A stretch of 64,000 nucleotides of DNA from Pseudomonas sp. R37(2017) (GCF_002113375.1 NZ_NEHO01000004.1:302926-366925); one strand, 5' to 3'. Numbered from the stretch's first letter, positions 19,049-29,438 are shown. Program-made: numbers and translations. Notes: generated by a model not told the origin, from the letters alone.

Positions 19049-19441
19049 GTGGATGAGAAACAACGTTACGACGAGGGCATGGAAGTCCGCCGCGCGGTAC
19101 TGGGCGACGCCCACGTCGACCGCAGCCTGAATACCCTGACCGAGTTCAACTCGGAGTTTCAGGAGATGATCACCCGCCACGCCTGGGGTGACATCTGGAC
19201 CCGCCCGGGCCTGCCGCGCCACACCCGCAGCCTGATCACCATCGCCATGCTGATCGGCATGAACCGCGAAGGCGAACTCAAACTGCACTTGCGTGCCGCC
19301 GCCAACAACGGCGTGAGCCGTGGCGAGATCAAGGAAGTGATCATGCAGAGTGCGATCTACTGCGGGATCCCGGCGGCCAATGCGACCTTCCACCTGGCGG
19401 AGTCGGTGTGGGATGAGTTGGGGGTTGAGTCGCGGGAGTAG
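19049..19441 (+). CDS. pcaC: 4-carboxymuconolactone decarboxylase
   Basis: A 130-residue AhpD-like enzyme that decarboxylates gamma-carboxymuconolactone to the enol-lactone. The sequence MDEKQRYDEGMEVRRAVLGD and RHAWGDIWTRPGLPRHTRSL are very close to P. putida PcaC, which has the same length. The start is GTG at 19049, with GAGG about 12 bases upstream; other in-frame starts would truncate conserved sequence. It is the last gene of the pca block. Confidence 0.96.
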   Translation: MDEKQRYDEGMEVRRAVLGDAHVDRSLNTLTEFNSEFQEMITRHAWGDIWTRPGLPRHTRSLITIAMLIGMNREGELKLHLRAAANNGVSRGEIKEVIMQSAIYCGIPAANATFHLAESVWDELGVESRE

Positions 19442-19470
19442 ATCCGGCGATTTTTTGTTGTCTGATTTGA

Positions 19471-19540
19471 CGCCTTCGCGAGCAGGCTCGCTCCCACAAG
19501 GATTGCGGTGATCTTTGTGGGAGCGAGCCTGCTCGCGAAA
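19471..19540. repeat. REP doublet between convergent genes
   Basis: Inverted REP copies (19471-19500 and 19515-19540) lie between the stops of pcaC and the convergent porin gene and probably serve as a shared bidirectional terminator. Confidence 0.88.
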
Positions 19541-19553
19541 GCGGTGGTGAGTC

Positions 19554-20813
19554 TTACAACAGGCTGATCGGATAGCTGATGATCAGGCGGTTTTCATCGA
19601 ACTCGTTGTTGCTGTAGTCGCGACGCATGGTCGAGTTGCGCCATTTCAGGTTCAGGTCTTTCAGCGCACCGCTCTGTACGGTGTAGCCCAGTTCCGATTC
19701 ACGCCCCCATTCCTTGCCGTCAGTGATGCTGCCGGTGTGCACGTTGTCGCCACTGATGTAGCGGTTCATCAGGGTCAGGCCCGGTACGCCGAGGGTGGCG
19801 AAGTTGTAGTCGTGGCGTACTTGCCATGAGCGTTCCCGGGCGTTGTCGTAGCTGGAGTTGTAGCTGTCGTTGGCCAGGGTGCCGCCGCTGGTGCCGTTGA
19901 CCCGCATCCAGGCATTGTCGCCAGTGAGTTTTTGCAGGCCTACGTAGAAGGTGTTGCCGCCGTATTTGGCTGAGAACAAGCCGTACAGGGTTTTGTTGTC
20001 CAACTCGCCGGCCCGGGCGCTGCCGTCATCCTTGCCATGGAAGAAACCCAGGTTGGCGCCCAGGGTCCAGTCGCCAAGCGGTTGGCTGTGGATCAAATTG
20101 ACGAATTGCTGGCTGTAGATGTCCTTGAGTTCGGCATTCCACAGGCCTATCTGGGTACGTTTGTCGTTGAACACGTACTCGCCACCCTGGAAGTTGAAAC
20201 GGTCAGAGGTGAACGCGGGTTTACCCGTCATCGACATGTCGCCCATGCTGCTGTCGTCGCGTGGGCTGTTCTGGCGGAACTGGCCGCCGTAGAGCGTCAG
20301 GCCATTGATTTCCTTCGAGGTGATCTGGCCGCCACGGAAGGTTTGCGGCAGCGAGCGGCCGTCGTCCGAGCGCAGGATCGGCAACACCGGCATCCACTCG
20401 CCAACCTTGATTTCGGTCTGCGACAGCTTGGCCTTGAACGCCACGTTGGTGCGGCCGAAATTGTCCGCCGGGCGGCCGTCATGATCCAGCGGCAGCAGTT
20501 GCGTACCACCGGTGCCTTTGCCGCCGTCGAGCTTCACCGAATACAAACCGAGCACATCCATACCGAACCCGACAGTGCCCTGGGTGAACCCGGACTTGGC
20601 GTCGAGGATGAAACTCTGCGTCCATTCTTCAGCCTTGCCCTGGGCCTTGGTCGGGTTGGTGAAGTTGCGGTTGATGTAGAAGTTGCGCAGGTTCAGGTTG
20701 ACCTTGGCGCCTTCGACAAAACCCGGCTCTTCGGCACAGGCGGGCAGGGCCGCGCTGGCCAGGGCGGCGGCGATCAGGCTGGGAACGAAATACTGCGCGG
20801 TGGAAGACGACAT
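19554..20813 (-). CDS. OprD-family outer-membrane porin (BenF-like)
   Basis: A 419-residue outer-membrane channel of the OprD family, which imports carboxylates and aromatic acids. The signal peptide is MSSSTAQYFVPSLIAAALASAALPACA, and the mature part begins EEPGFVEGAKVNLNLRNFYINRNF, typical of OprD proteins; strands with alternating hydrophobic residues continue to the terminal ISYPISLL. I chose the internal Met because the preceding 28 codons do not look like a signal. A PcaR-like box 211 bases upstream and its place beside pcaC suggest it admits protocatechuate or 4-hydroxybenzoate. Confidence 0.9.
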   Translation of the reverse strand: MSSSTAQYFVPSLIAAALASAALPACAEEPGFVEGAKVNLNLRNFYINRNFTNPTKAQGKAEEWTQSFILDAKSGFTQGTVGFGMDVLGLYSVKLDGGKGTGGTQLLPLDHDGRPADNFGRTNVAFKAKLSQTEIKVGEWMPVLPILRSDDGRSLPQTFRGGQITSKEINGLTLYGGQFRQNSPRDDSSMGDMSMTGKPAFTSDRFNFQGGEYVFNDKRTQIGLWNAELKDIYSQQFVNLIHSQPLGDWTLGANLGFFHGKDDGSARAGELDNKTLYGLFSAKYGGNTFYVGLQKLTGDNAWMRVNGTSGGTLANDSYNSSYDNARERSWQVRHDYNFATLGVPGLTLMNRYISGDNVHTGSITDGKEWGRESELGYTVQSGALKDLNLKWRNSTMRRDYSNNEFDENRLIISYPISLL

Positions 20814-21023
20814 GGGCTGGGGACTCTCTGATTCTTGGGGATGAAGCGGGGGTGACGCCGCAACCCTGGGTTGCAGACGGATATTCGAAATCAGCACAAA
20901 CGAAGCGGATCAGCCGGAGAGGGCGGGGCGCGGGGGCATGGTGGCGAACCTGTTGTTATTGGTGTTGTGGTTCGGATGGTGAATTGAATGTACTAGATGG
21001 TTCAATCGTAAAAAGCGGGTTTT

Positions 21024-21038
21024 GGGCGATTATCGAAC
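21024..21038 (-). promoter_or_regulatory. PcaR box upstream of the porin gene
   Basis: Read on the minus strand this is GTTCGATAATCGCCC, identical over 17 bases (with the preceding GC) to the box at the pcaR promoter. It lies 211 bases before the porin start, so transcription from here would carry a leader of roughly 200 bases. It ties the porin to the pca regulon. Confidence 0.72.
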
Positions 21039-21075
21039 GCAAGATTGACCGGTGTTTTTGTATTGTTTGTACTGG

Positions 21076-21166
21076 CCCCTTCGCGAGCAGGCTCGCTCCC
21101 ACAGTGAACCCGGTTCCTTCAGAAAGAATGCGATCCATTGTGGGAGCGAGCCTGCTCGCGAAGGGG
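21076..21166. repeat. REP doublet
   Basis: CCCCTTCGCGAGCAGGCTCG... (21076-21104) and its inverse ending CTCGCGAAGGGG (21139-21166) form an almost perfect palindromic pair upstream of the porin gene. Confidence 0.88.
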
Positions 21167-21200
21167 TCATAAAAGACAACACAAATTTTCAGGCAGCCAA

Positions 21201-21225
21201 CAAAAAGCCCACCAATCGGTGGGCT
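21201..21225 (-). terminator. Terminator of the ttgABC operon
   Basis: On the minus strand AGCCCACC-GATT-GGTGGGCT is a perfect 8-bp stem followed by TTTTG, about 20 bases after the ttgC stop. Confidence 0.9.
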
Positions 21226-21243
21226 CCTTGTTTCTCAGCGCTA

Positions 21244-22704
21244 TCAGAAATACTTCATCTTCGGCGCTTCTTCCTTCAACGGCTCGATCTTCGCCGTCTG
21301 TTCGTTCCAGCCACCGCCCAGGGCCTTGTACAGGTTGACCTGGCTGACCAGTTGCGCCAGACGATCGGTGATCAGCACCTGTTGCGCACTGAACAGCTGA
21401 CGCTGGGCATCGAGGAAGGTCAGGTTGCTGTCGACACCGATGAGGTAGCGACGCTCGGCCAGGCGATAGTATTGCTGGTTGGCACTGACGAAATCCTTCT
21501 GTGCCTGCAACTGCTGGACGTAGGTCTGGCGAGCGGCCAGGCCGTCGGCGACTTCCTGGAAGGCCGTTTGAATGGACTTCTCGTAGTTCGCCACGCCGAT
21601 GTCTTTCTGGATTTTCGAGTAATCCAGGCTGGCGCTCAGGGCGCCGGCGTTGAAGATCGGCAGGTTGATCTGCGGCTGGAACAGCCAGGTACCCGAACCG
21701 CCCTTGAACAGACCGGACAGGTCCGGGCTCAGGGTGCCGGCATTGGCCGTCAGGCTGATGCTCGGGAAGAATGCTGCCCGCGCCGCGCCGATGTTGGCGT
21801 TGGCGGCCTTGAGGTTGTACTCGGCCTGGAGGATGTCCGGACGACGATGCAGCAGGTCCGACGGCAGGCCGGGCGGAACGTCGCTCAGCAGGTCGTCGTC
21901 AAGCGGTTTGGCCGCTTGCAGGTTGGCCGGGATGCCGGTGCCGAGCAGCAGCACCAGGCTGTTCTCGTCCTGGGCGACCTGACGGGTGTACTTGGCCAGT
22001 TGTGCACGGGCGTTTTCCACCGAGGTGCGCGACTGTGCCAGGTCCAGGGCCGAGGCGACGCCGACTTCGTTGCTGCGGGCGGTGAGCTTGTAGCTTTCCT
22101 CGAAGGTGGCCAGGGTCTCCTGGGTCAGCTTGTACAGCTCCTTGTCGGCCTGCCAGGTCAGGTAGGCATTGGCCACGCTGGCCACCAGGCTGATCTGTGT
22201 ACTGCGGCGGCCTTCTTCCGTAGCGAAGTACTTCTGCAGGGCTTCTTCGTTCAGGCTGCGAACCCGACCGAACAGGTCGAGTTCATAGGCGCTGACCCCG
22301 ACCGTGGCCGAGTAGGAACTGACGACGCCCGACTGCCCCGTTTGCGAGGAGTTTTCCGGAACCCGCTGGCGGCTACCGGTGCCATTGGCCGACACGGCCG
22401 GGAACAGGTCGGCGCGAGAGATGCGGTACTGCGCCGCAAACGCGTCGATGTTCAGGGCCGCGACACGCAGGTCACGGTTGTTTTCCAGGGCAACCTGGAT
22501 CAGCTGTTGCAGCGCCGGGTCATGGAAAAACTGCTTCCAGCCCTGCTCGGCCGCCGCTTGCGCCGGTGCCTGGGCCGGCGAGTACGCCAGGCCCTGCGGG
22601 TACTGGCTCGCCACCGGTGCTTCGGGCTGCTGATAATCAGGTATCAGCGAGCAGCCACCAAGCACGAAGGCGGCGACTGCCAGAGAGAGTAGCGACTTGC
22701 TCAT
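21244..22704 (-). CDS. ttgC: RND efflux outer-membrane channel TtgC (OprM/EmhC type)
   Basis: The 486-residue outer-membrane exit duct of a tripartite pump. The lipoprotein signal ends in LGGC with Cys18 as the lipidation site. The rest consists of two TolC-like repeats, e.g. [29 protein letters not shown] and a mirrored [23 protein letters not shown] near residue 295. It is the last gene of ttgABC and its ATG touches the ttgB stop. The same gene would be oprM or emhC in other species. Confidence 0.94.
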   Translation of the reverse strand: MSKSLLSLAVAAFVLGGCSLIPDYQQPEAPVASQYPQGLAYSPAQAPAQAAAEQGWKQFFHDPALQQLIQVALENNRDLRVAALNIDAFAAQYRISRADLFPAVSANGTGSRQRVPENSSQTGQSGVVSSYSATVGVSAYELDLFGRVRSLNEEALQKYFATEEGRRSTQISLVASVANAYLTWQADKELYKLTQETLATFEESYKLTARSNEVGVASALDLAQSRTSVENARAQLAKYTRQVAQDENSLVLLLGTGIPANLQAAKPLDDDLLSDVPPGLPSDLLHRRPDILQAEYNLKAANANIGAARAAFFPSISLTANAGTLSPDLSGLFKGGSGTWLFQPQINLPIFNAGALSASLDYSKIQKDIGVANYEKSIQTAFQEVADGLAARQTYVQQLQAQKDFVSANQQYYRLAERRYLIGVDSNLTFLDAQRQLFSAQQVLITDRLAQLVSQVNLYKALGGGWNEQTAKIEPLKEEAPKMKYF

Positions 22705-25700
22705 TAGCCAGCCTCTTTAGAAGTTTCAGTGGCGTCATCCTGGTCGACGTTTTTGCGCTGGCCAATGGACGACACGGTGACGAAAAACAGCGGGACCCAG
22801 AAGATCGCCAGCACAGTGGCGGTGATCATACCGCCGATCACGCCGGTGCCGATTGCATGTTGGCTACCGGAACCTGCGCCCGTGGATATCGCCAGTGGTA
22901 CCACACCGAGGACGAAGGCGAGCGAGGTCATGATGATCGGTCGCAGACGCATGCGGCAGGCTTCGATCGCCGCATCGCGCAGGCTACGCCCTTGTTCGTG
23001 CAGTTCCTTTGCAAATTCGACAATCAGAATGGCGTTTTTCGCCGCCAGACCGATAGTCGTCAACAGACCTACCTGGAAGTACACGTCGTTGGACAAACCG
23101 CGCAGGCTGGTGGCCATCAGCGCACCGATGATCCCCAGCGGTACCACCAACATGACCGCGATCGGAATCGACCAGCTTTCATACAACGCCGCCAGGCACA
23201 GGAACACCATCAGCAGCGACAGAGCGTAAAGCGCTGGCGCTTGCGAACCGGACAGGCGTTCTTCGTACGACAGGCCGGTCCAGGAAATACCGACACCCGC
23301 CGGCAGTTTCCTGGCAATGGCTTCGACTTCGAGCATCGCTTCACCGGTGGAATAGCCTGGCGCCGGGGCACCGAGGATTTCCATCGCTTCCACGCCGTTG
23401 TAGCGGGCCAGTTTCGGCGAACCGTAGATCCACTCGCCCTTGGCGAACGCCGAGAACGGAACCATGGTGCCGGCGCTGTTGCGCACGTACCACTTCTGCA
23501 GGTCTTCAGGGCCCATGCGAGAGCCTGGCTTGCCTTGCACGTAAACCTTCTTCACCCGACCACGGTCGATGAAGTCGTTGACGTAGCTACTGCCCAGGGC
23601 AATCGACAGGGTGTTGTTGATGTCGGCGATGGTAACGCCCAGGGCACTGGCCTTCTCGTCATCGATTTCCAGCTGGTACTGCGGTTCGTCGTTCAGGCCG
23701 TTGGGACGTACCTGACTCAGAATCTTGCTTTGCGCGGCCATACCGAGGAACTGGTTGCGTGCTTCCATCAGTTTTTCGTGACCGATACCGGCGCGGTCCT
23801 GCAGGAACACGTCGAAACCGGTGGCGTTACCCAGTTCCAGTACCGCCGGTGGCGCGAAGGCGAACACCATGGCATCGCGGAAGGTGAAGAAGTGCTGCTG
23901 GGCACGGGCCGCCACCTTGAACACGTTGTTCTCGGCGTTACGTTCGTCCCAAGGCCTGAGCATGATGAACGCCATGCCCGAACTCTGGCCACGGCCGGCG
24001 AAGTTGAAGCCGGTCACGGTAAACACCGAGTTCACCGCATCGCCTTCGCCACCATCCTTGCCAGGGCGCAGGAGGAACTCACGCATTTCATCGACGACCA
24101 CCTGGGTGCGCTGGGACGTCGAACCGGCCGGGGTTTGTACCTGGGCGAACAGTACACCCTGGTCTTCTTCCGGCAGGAACGCCGTTGGAATACGAGTGAA
24201 CAGCCAGATCATGCCAACCACGATCAGCAGGTACGCCAGCAGATACGGGATCTTGCGCTGCAGGATATTGCCGACACCGCGCTCGTAGCTGCGTACGCCA
24301 CGGTCGAAGTTGCGGTTGAACCAGCCGAAGAAGCCGCGTTTCGGGGTGCCGTGCTCGCCTTTCGGAATCGCCTTGAGCATGGTCGCGCAGAGCGCCGGGG
24401 TAAAGATCAGGGCAACCAGTACCGACAGGGCCATGGCCGAGACGATGGTGATCGAGAACTGCTTGTAGATCACACCGGTGGAGCCGCTGAAGAACGCCAT
24501 TGGCAGCAGAACCGCCGACAGCACCAGGGCGATACCGACCAGTGCGCCCTGGATCTGACCCATGGACTTCTTGGTGGCCTCCTTGGGGGACAGGCCTTCC
24601 TCGCTCATCACCCGTTCGACGTTTTCCACCACGACGATGGCGTCGTCCACCAGCAAGCCGATGGCCAACACCATACCGAACATGGTCAGGGTGTTGATGC
24701 TGAAGCCGGCTGCCGCGAGGATGCCGAACGTACCGAGCAATACCACCGGCACGGTCATGGTGGTGATCACCGTGGCGCGGAAGTTCTGCAGGAACAGGAA
24801 CATCACCAGGAAGACCAGCACGATCGCTTCGACCAGGGTTTCAACCACGCCCTTGATCGACTCGGTCACCACCGGGGTAGTGTCATACGGGAACACCACT
24901 TCCATCCCTTGCGGGAAGAACGGCTTGAGGCTGTCGATGGTGGCGCGCAGGGCCTTGGCGGTATCCAGAGCGTTGGCGCCAGTGGCCAGTTTCACCGCCA
25001 GACCGGAAGCCGGGGCACCGTTGAACTGGGCGTTGATGCTGTAGTTCTCACCCCCCAGGCCGACTTCGGCAACATCTTTCAGGCGAACCTGGGAACCGTC
25101 CTTGTTGACCTTGAGCAGGATCTTGTCGAATTGCTCCGCGGTCTGCAGACGGGTCTTGCCAATGATCGTCGCGTTCAACTGCGTGCCGGGCAGGGCAGGC
25201 AGGCCGCCGAGCTGGCCGGACGACACCTGGACGTTTTGCGCGGCGATTGCGGTCTTGACGTCGATCGGGGTCAGGTTGAAGTTGTTCAACTTGGCCGGGT
25301 CGAGCCAGATTCGCATGGCGTACTGCGAGCCGAACACCTGGAAGTCGCCGACACCGGCGGTCCGGGAGATCGGGTCCTGCATGTTCGACACGATGTAGTT
25401 GGACAGGTCGTCCTTGGTCATGCTGCCGTCACGCGACACCACGCCGATCACCAACAGGAAGTTCTTCACCGCCTTGGTGACGCGGATACCCTGCTGTTGC
25501 ACTTCTTGCGGCAGCAACGGGGTGGCCAGGTTCAGCTTGTTCTGCACCTGAACCTGTGCGGTGTCGGAGTTGGTGCCTTGCTCGAAGGTCGCGGTAATGG
25601 TCATGGTGCCGTCGGAGTTACTTTCCGACGAGACATAACGCAGGTTGTCGATACCGTTGAGCTGTTGCTCGATCACCTGAACCACGGTGTCCTGTACCGT

Positions 25701-25865
25701 TTGCGCCGAAGCACCCGGGTAGGTCACGGAGATGGCGATCGCAGGAGGCGCAATGCTCGGGTACTGGTTGATCGGCAACCGGAGGATCGATAGTGCTCCG
25801 ACCAACATGATCACCAGGGCAATTACCCAGGCGAAAATCGGACGGTCGATAAAGAATCTTGACAT
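22704..25865 (-). CDS. ttgB: RND efflux pump inner-membrane transporter TtgB
   Basis: A 1053-residue HAE-1 family proton/drug antiporter (AcrB/MexB type). It begins [20 protein letters not shown] and has two large periplasmic loops; TM4 carries [18 protein letters not shown] (about residues 401-418), including the paired Asp residues used for proton relay. The length matches MexB and TtgB. It lies three bases after ttgA and abuts ttgC. The operon exports antibiotics, solvents and plant compounds in close relatives. Confidence 0.96.
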   Translation of the reverse strand: MSRFFIDRPIFAWVIALVIMLVGALSILRLPINQYPSIAPPAIAISVTYPGASAQTVQDTVVQVIEQQLNGIDNLRYVSSESNSDGTMTITATFEQGTNSDTAQVQVQNKLNLATPLLPQEVQQQGIRVTKAVKNFLLVIGVVSRDGSMTKDDLSNYIVSNMQDPISRTAGVGDFQVFGSQYAMRIWLDPAKLNNFNLTPIDVKTAIAAQNVQVSSGQLGGLPALPGTQLNATIIGKTRLQTAEQFDKILLKVNKDGSQVRLKDVAEVGLGGENYSINAQFNGAPASGLAVKLATGANALDTAKALRATIDSLKPFFPQGMEVVFPYDTTPVVTESIKGVVETLVEAIVLVFLVMFLFLQNFRATVITTMTVPVVLLGTFGILAAAGFSINTLTMFGMVLAIGLLVDDAIVVVENVERVMSEEGLSPKEATKKSMGQIQGALVGIALVLSAVLLPMAFFSGSTGVIYKQFSITIVSAMALSVLVALIFTPALCATMLKAIPKGEHGTPKRGFFGWFNRNFDRGVRSYERGVGNILQRKIPYLLAYLLIVVGMIWLFTRIPTAFLPEEDQGVLFAQVQTPAGSTSQRTQVVVDEMREFLLRPGKDGGEGDAVNSVFTVTGFNFAGRGQSSGMAFIMLRPWDERNAENNVFKVAARAQQHFFTFRDAMVFAFAPPAVLELGNATGFDVFLQDRAGIGHEKLMEARNQFLGMAAQSKILSQVRPNGLNDEPQYQLEIDDEKASALGVTIADINNTLSIALGSSYVNDFIDRGRVKKVYVQGKPGSRMGPEDLQKWYVRNSAGTMVPFSAFAKGEWIYGSPKLARYNGVEAMEILGAPAPGYSTGEAMLEVEAIARKLPAGVGISWTGLSYEERLSGSQAPALYALSLLMVFLCLAALYESWSIPIAVMLVVPLGIIGALMATSLRGLSNDVYFQVGLLTTIGLAAKNAILIVEFAKELHEQGRSLRDAAIEACRMRLRPIIMTSLAFVLGVVPLAISTGAGSGSQHAIGTGVIGGMITATVLAIFWVPLFFVTVSSIGQRKNVDQDDATETSKEAG

Positions 25866-25868
25866 GGT

Positions 25869-27026
25869 TTACTCCCCTTTGCCGCCGGAGGCTGTGTCAG
25901 CTGCCTGGGCGGGGGCCGGGTTCTTTACGGCTACGTTGGTCGCTTCACTGGCCTTGACTTCGATGCCAGGCTTGACGAATTGCAGACCTTCGGTGATCAG
26001 GCGATCGCCGGCCTTCAGGCCGTCTTCGATCAGCCACTGGTTACCGACGGTGCGGTTGGCCTTGAGGTGACGCAGTTCGACCTTGTTGTCCGGGCCGACA
26101 ACCAGTGCGGTCGGCGTACCTTTGAGGTCGCGGGTCACGCCTTGCTGCGGGGCCAGGATCGCCGCGCTGTTCACACCGGCCAGCAACTTGGCGTGCACGA
26201 ACATGCCAGGCAGAAGCGTGTGGTCAGGGTTCGGGAAAATGGCGCGCAGGGTGACGGAACCGGTGGTCTGGTCAACCGAGATTTCGGAGAACTCCAGCTT
26301 GCCGTCCAGCTTGTACTCGCTGCCGTCTTCGAGGGTCAGCTTGACCGAGGCCGCGTTGTCGCCGGCTTTTTGCAGGCGACCGCTTTCCAGCTCACGGCGC
26401 AATTGCAACAGCTCGACCGAGGACTGCGTCACGTCGACGTAGATCGGGTCGATTTGCTGAATCACCGCCATTGCATCGACCTGGGCATTGCTGACCAGTG
26501 CGCCTTCGGTCACCGAGGAACGGCCGATGCGGCCGGTCAACGGGGCATAGACCTTGGTGTAGCGCACGTTGATCTGGGCCGATTGCAGCGCAGCTTCCGA
26601 TTGCAGGCGGTTGGCCAAAGCGGTGTCGTATTCCTGGCGGCTTACGGCTTGTTCGTCGACCAGTTGCTTGTAGCGGTCGGAAATCGACTTGGTCGAACGC
26701 AGGTTGGCTTCGGCGCTGGCGAGCGTGGCTTCATAGATCGAAGGGTCGATCTGATAGAGCTGCTGGCCGGCCTTGACGTCGCTGCCTTCCTTGAACAGGC
26801 GCTTGAGAATGATGCCGTTGACCTGCGGGCGCACTTCGGCAATGCGAAACGCACTGGTACGGCCGGGCAGATCGGATGTCAGGGTGAAGGCTTGCGGTTG
26901 CAGAGTCACGACGCCGACCTGAGGCGGTGGGGCGGCCGGTGCTGCCTCTTCCTTTTTGCATCCGCTGAGCAGCGATGCCAGGGCGACGGCGGCGACCAGA
27001 GCGGTAACAGCTGGCTTGAATTGCAT
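25869..27026 (-). CDS. ttgA: RND efflux periplasmic adaptor TtgA
   Basis: A 385-residue membrane fusion protein linking TtgB to TtgC. The lipobox LLSGC gives Cys23; a biotinyl-lipoyl half (GLPGRTSAFRIAEVRPQVNG-like region, residues 50-75), an alpha-hairpin (residues 95-170) and a beta-barrel follow. The C-terminus is Lys/Ala/Pro-rich. It is the first gene of the operon, and TtgR's operator lies in its promoter. Confidence 0.95.
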   Translation of the reverse strand: MQFKPAVTALVAAVALASLLSGCKKEEAAPAAPPPQVGVVTLQPQAFTLTSDLPGRTSAFRIAEVRPQVNGIILKRLFKEGSDVKAGQQLYQIDPSIYEATLASAEANLRSTKSISDRYKQLVDEQAVSRQEYDTALANRLQSEAALQSAQINVRYTKVYAPLTGRIGRSSVTEGALVSNAQVDAMAVIQQIDPIYVDVTQSSVELLQLRRELESGRLQKAGDNAASVKLTLEDGSEYKLDGKLEFSEISVDQTTGSVTLRAIFPNPDHTLLPGMFVHAKLLAGVNSAAILAPQQGVTRDLKGTPTALVVGPDNKVELRHLKANRTVGNQWLIEDGLKAGDRLITEGLQFVKPGIEVKASEATNVAVKNPAPAQAADTASGGKGE

Positions 27027-27116
27027 GAAAATCCTCGGGTCAGGCGCGCAACGTGCGCACTAGAAAGGTGGAAGGTTGAAAAGTGTTTATCGGGTGGATA
27101 AGTAGCTTGCTAAGGA

Positions 27117-27150
27117 ATATACTTACGTACATGGCTGTTTGTAAATACCC
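27117..27150. promoter_or_regulatory. TtgR operator between ttgA and ttgR
   Basis: On the minus strand the site reads GTATTTACAAACAGCCATGT followed by ACGTAAGTATATTCC, nearly identical to the TtgR operator I remember from P. putida. Within it TTACAAACA and TGTACGTAA (27123-27144) are inverted with 7 of 9 positions matching. It lies between the two divergent starts, so TtgR likely represses both. Confidence 0.85.
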
Positions 27151-27303
27151 AGGCTGCGTATCAACGTCGCTACTCAGGCTCTTACACAAGCCGTTGAAAA
27201 GTTGGATTTGTAGACCGGGGACGAACCCCCAGAACGTTCGCCCCACTTTTACTCAGCTGATATCCAGACATCGCTGAAGCCCCCTGATTGAGGTTGTACT
27301 GCC

Positions 27304-27936
27304 ATGGTCCGTCGTACCAAAGAGGAAGCTCAGGAAACCCGCGCGCAGATTCTCGTGGCGGCCGAAAAGGCCTTTTTCGAGCGAGGTGTGGCGCGTACGA
27401 CCCTGGCGGACATCGCGACCCTGGCCGGCGTTACTCGCGGGGCCATCTACTGGCATTTCAGCAACAAGGCGGATCTGGTGCAGGCCATGCTCGACACCTT
27501 GCATGAGCCGCTGGAAGAAATGGCCAAGGCCAGCGAGAGCGAGGACGAACTCGATCCCCTGGGCTGCATGCGCAAGTTGCTGATTCATTTGTTTCATCAA
27601 ATTGCGCTGGACCCGAAAACCCGACGCATCAATGAGATTCTGTTTCATAAGTGCGAATTCACCGATGAAATGTGCGACCTGCGCCAACAGCGCGTATCCG
27701 CCAGCCTCGAATGCAATCTGCGGATCGGCCTGGCCCTGAGTAATGCCGTGAATCGCGGCCAGTTGCCGGAAAACCTCGACACCGCCCGCGCCGCCATCAG
27801 CTTGCATGCCTATATAGATGGCATCCTGTACCAGTGGCTGCTGGCCCCCGACAGTTTCCAATTGCACACCGAAGCCGAGCGTTGGGTCGATACAGGGCTG
27901 GACATGCTGCGCTTGAGTCCCAGCCTGCGCAAATGA
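27304..27936 (+). CDS. ttgR: TetR-family repressor of the efflux operon
   Basis: A 210-residue repressor that leaves its operator when drugs or flavonoids bind. It begins [20 protein letters not shown]; the HTH is [20 protein letters not shown] (about residues 33-52), the standard TetR motif. The ligand-binding helices fill residues 60-210. It is divergent from ttgA with the operator between them. Equivalent names are emhR and, more distantly, acrR. Confidence 0.94.
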   Translation: MVRRTKEEAQETRAQILVAAEKAFFERGVARTTLADIATLAGVTRGAIYWHFSNKADLVQAMLDTLHEPLEEMAKASESEDELDPLGCMRKLLIHLFHQIALDPKTRRINEILFHKCEFTDEMCDLRQQRVSASLECNLRIGLALSNAVNRGQLPENLDTARAAISLHAYIDGILYQWLLAPDSFQLHTEAERWVDTGLDMLRLSPSLRK

Positions 27937-28178
27937 AACAAAATTCGTAATTTTTGCCGCGTGTGTCGACCGACGGCGTTTTTGTCACTCGATGTCCCGT
28001 AAAGGGGTGCTTTTATATACGCACCCTCGTCCGGATAACAGATAGCAAGCTCGGTATTTTGTAGGGATTTTGTGTCGAGGCTGCGAACGAGCCTGCGTCT
28101 GCCATGGTTATTTTCGCGACGCGGCGATGGCAGTTTGCCCGGGTGACTCACGATAGCGCCCGCCCGGGCTATGGATTC

Positions 28179-28679
28179 CTACTTGTTTATGCTCAGTTCA
28201 ACGGTATAGCTGAATGGCGGCCTCGTCTGCTTTCGTGACGTGGTGACTTGGCACTGGTATTTTCCGCTTCCGGACGACTCCACCGTGCTCTGCCAGACAG
28301 GTTTATAGTCTGGCTCCAAAACGCCGTAACCCACCGGTGCCTCCATTCGGGTTTTCAATCGGCAGCGTTGACCATGAACTTCAAACTCCAGATTCAGTGC
28401 CACAGGTTCGACTTTGTTTCGGCGCGGCTGCCAGTTCGAAGAGTCGAGGGTAAAAGGTCGACTGTACGGGATATCAATAATTTCGTAGGTGCCAGGTCCG
28501 ACATTGAACGTTATCAAGGGACCGTTGAGTGCAACCTCAAGGCCCGTGATGCTTTTTAATTTCATGGTGCCAAAAGTGTTGTTGGATACCTTAAGGGTGA
28601 TGATCGTGTCGCTCATGCTGTTGGCGTTGAATGAGTAAAGCAATAACAAGACAAACGTGGTGGTGTTGAGCGTATTCAT
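28179..28679 (-). CDS. Orphan secreted protein A
   Basis: A 166-residue protein with an N-terminal hydrophobic stretch (LNTTTFVLLLLYSFNANS, residues 4-21) consistent with a signal peptide. The mature part is predicted beta-rich, with Cys near residues 105 and 142. The tail WQSTVESSGSGKYQC...YTVELSINK resembles the tail of the neighbouring gene product (WSGSGKSTGS...YSMSIEFSLE), so the two look paralogous. The gene has lower GC and different codon use from its surroundings. No family recognised; a two-Cys beta-sandwich is a guess. Confidence 0.65.
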   Translation of the reverse strand: MNTLNTTTFVLLLLYSFNANSMSDTIITLKVSNNTFGTMKLKSITGLEVALNGPLITFNVGPGTYEIIDIPYSRPFTLDSSNWQPRRNKVEPVALNLEFEVHGQRCRLKTRMEAPVGYGVLEPDYKPVWQSTVESSGSGKYQCQVTTSRKQTRPPFSYTVELSINK

Positions 28680-28744
28680 TTTTATTGTGCTCTTGGTAAG
28701 TTTGGTAATTGGGGCGGTGGCAGACTGAATAGACGAATGACTGT

Positions 28745-29272
28745 TTATTCGAGACTGAATTCGATACTCATGCTGTAGGGATATGACTTTTTCACTTCAA
28801 GAATTTCGGTTGAGCAGTCCGCGGCCTCGCTGCCCGTCGATTTGCCACTGCCTGACCAGTGAGGCACCCTCTCGACATCCCCGTCGTTGTTTTTCAGGCT
28901 GACTTCGATAGAAGCCGTGAACTGACATATCTTGTTGCCCGAGACATAGGAAAATGTCTCGCTCAGAACAGTCGCCTTGGCGAACTCGACAGAATTGAAG
29001 TATCCGGGGAAGTCTGCGGCAAACTCATCCTTGCCTTTGGCGGGTACATCGAAGTTGCTGATGGGGAATGGCGCGTCGCTCATTTTTTTGGACGGTGTCG
29101 CAACGCTCATTTTTTCAGTGGTGAGGTTTTTAAAGTAGTAGTGGATCGTGGTGGTATCCGGGTCCTCGGATAATGAAATTGTCTTGTAGTTGTCATTGTC
29201 TGCAGAGCAATAGTTGCATATGGCGAGGCCGAGCGTCAGTCCGCTGGCGAGGTTTTGAATAAAAGTTTGCAT
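28745..29272 (-). CDS. Orphan secreted protein B, related to its neighbour
   Basis: A 175-residue protein with a likely N-terminal secretion signal (TFIQNLASGLTLGLAICNYCSA). The body is polar and beta-rich (TTIHYYFKNLTTEKMSVATPSKKM). Cys at about 117 and 151 sit in the same relative places as in the preceding protein, and both end in an aromatic-rich YSMSIEF/YTVELS strand. The two genes are 65 bases apart on the same strand and probably co-transcribed. Function unknown. Confidence 0.65.
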   Translation of the reverse strand: MQTFIQNLASGLTLGLAICNYCSADNDNYKTISLSEDPDTTTIHYYFKNLTTEKMSVATPSKKMSDAPFPISNFDVPAKGKDEFAADFPGYFNSVEFAKATVLSETFSYVSGNKICQFTASIEVSLKNNDGDVERVPHWSGSGKSTGSEAADCSTEILEVKKSYPYSMSIEFSLE

Positions 29273-29438
29273 CGGCTTAAATCCATTTAAGTTGATGTTT
29301 GGTTTTTGGGGGTGCTGTGGATAATTGTTGATTGAGGAAAGGGGTTAATCAATGCGTAATAGTGAGTGAGTTATTAGTTTCTATTGCGTGGGGCGCGGCG
29401 AGTTATCAGTGGGTGTGTCATTCCAGGTCTGGACTATG

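Larger units (their letters stand above)
20814..21243. other. Regulatory gap between the porin and ttgC
   Basis: No gene seen. The stretch contains, left to right, the presumed 5' leader of the porin gene, a PcaR-like box, a REP doublet and the ttgC terminator. Short open frames here lack ribosome binding sites. Confidence 0.6.

Noticed and set aside
22566..25793. A 1075-residue open frame antisense to ttgB
   Set aside because: It mirrors the codon structure of ttgB in a high-GC genome, has His/Gln/Arg-rich sequence without motifs, and no ribosome binding site. The same applies to the long antisense frames over rapA (1800-4442), pitA (5738-7318) and bglX (39219-41384).
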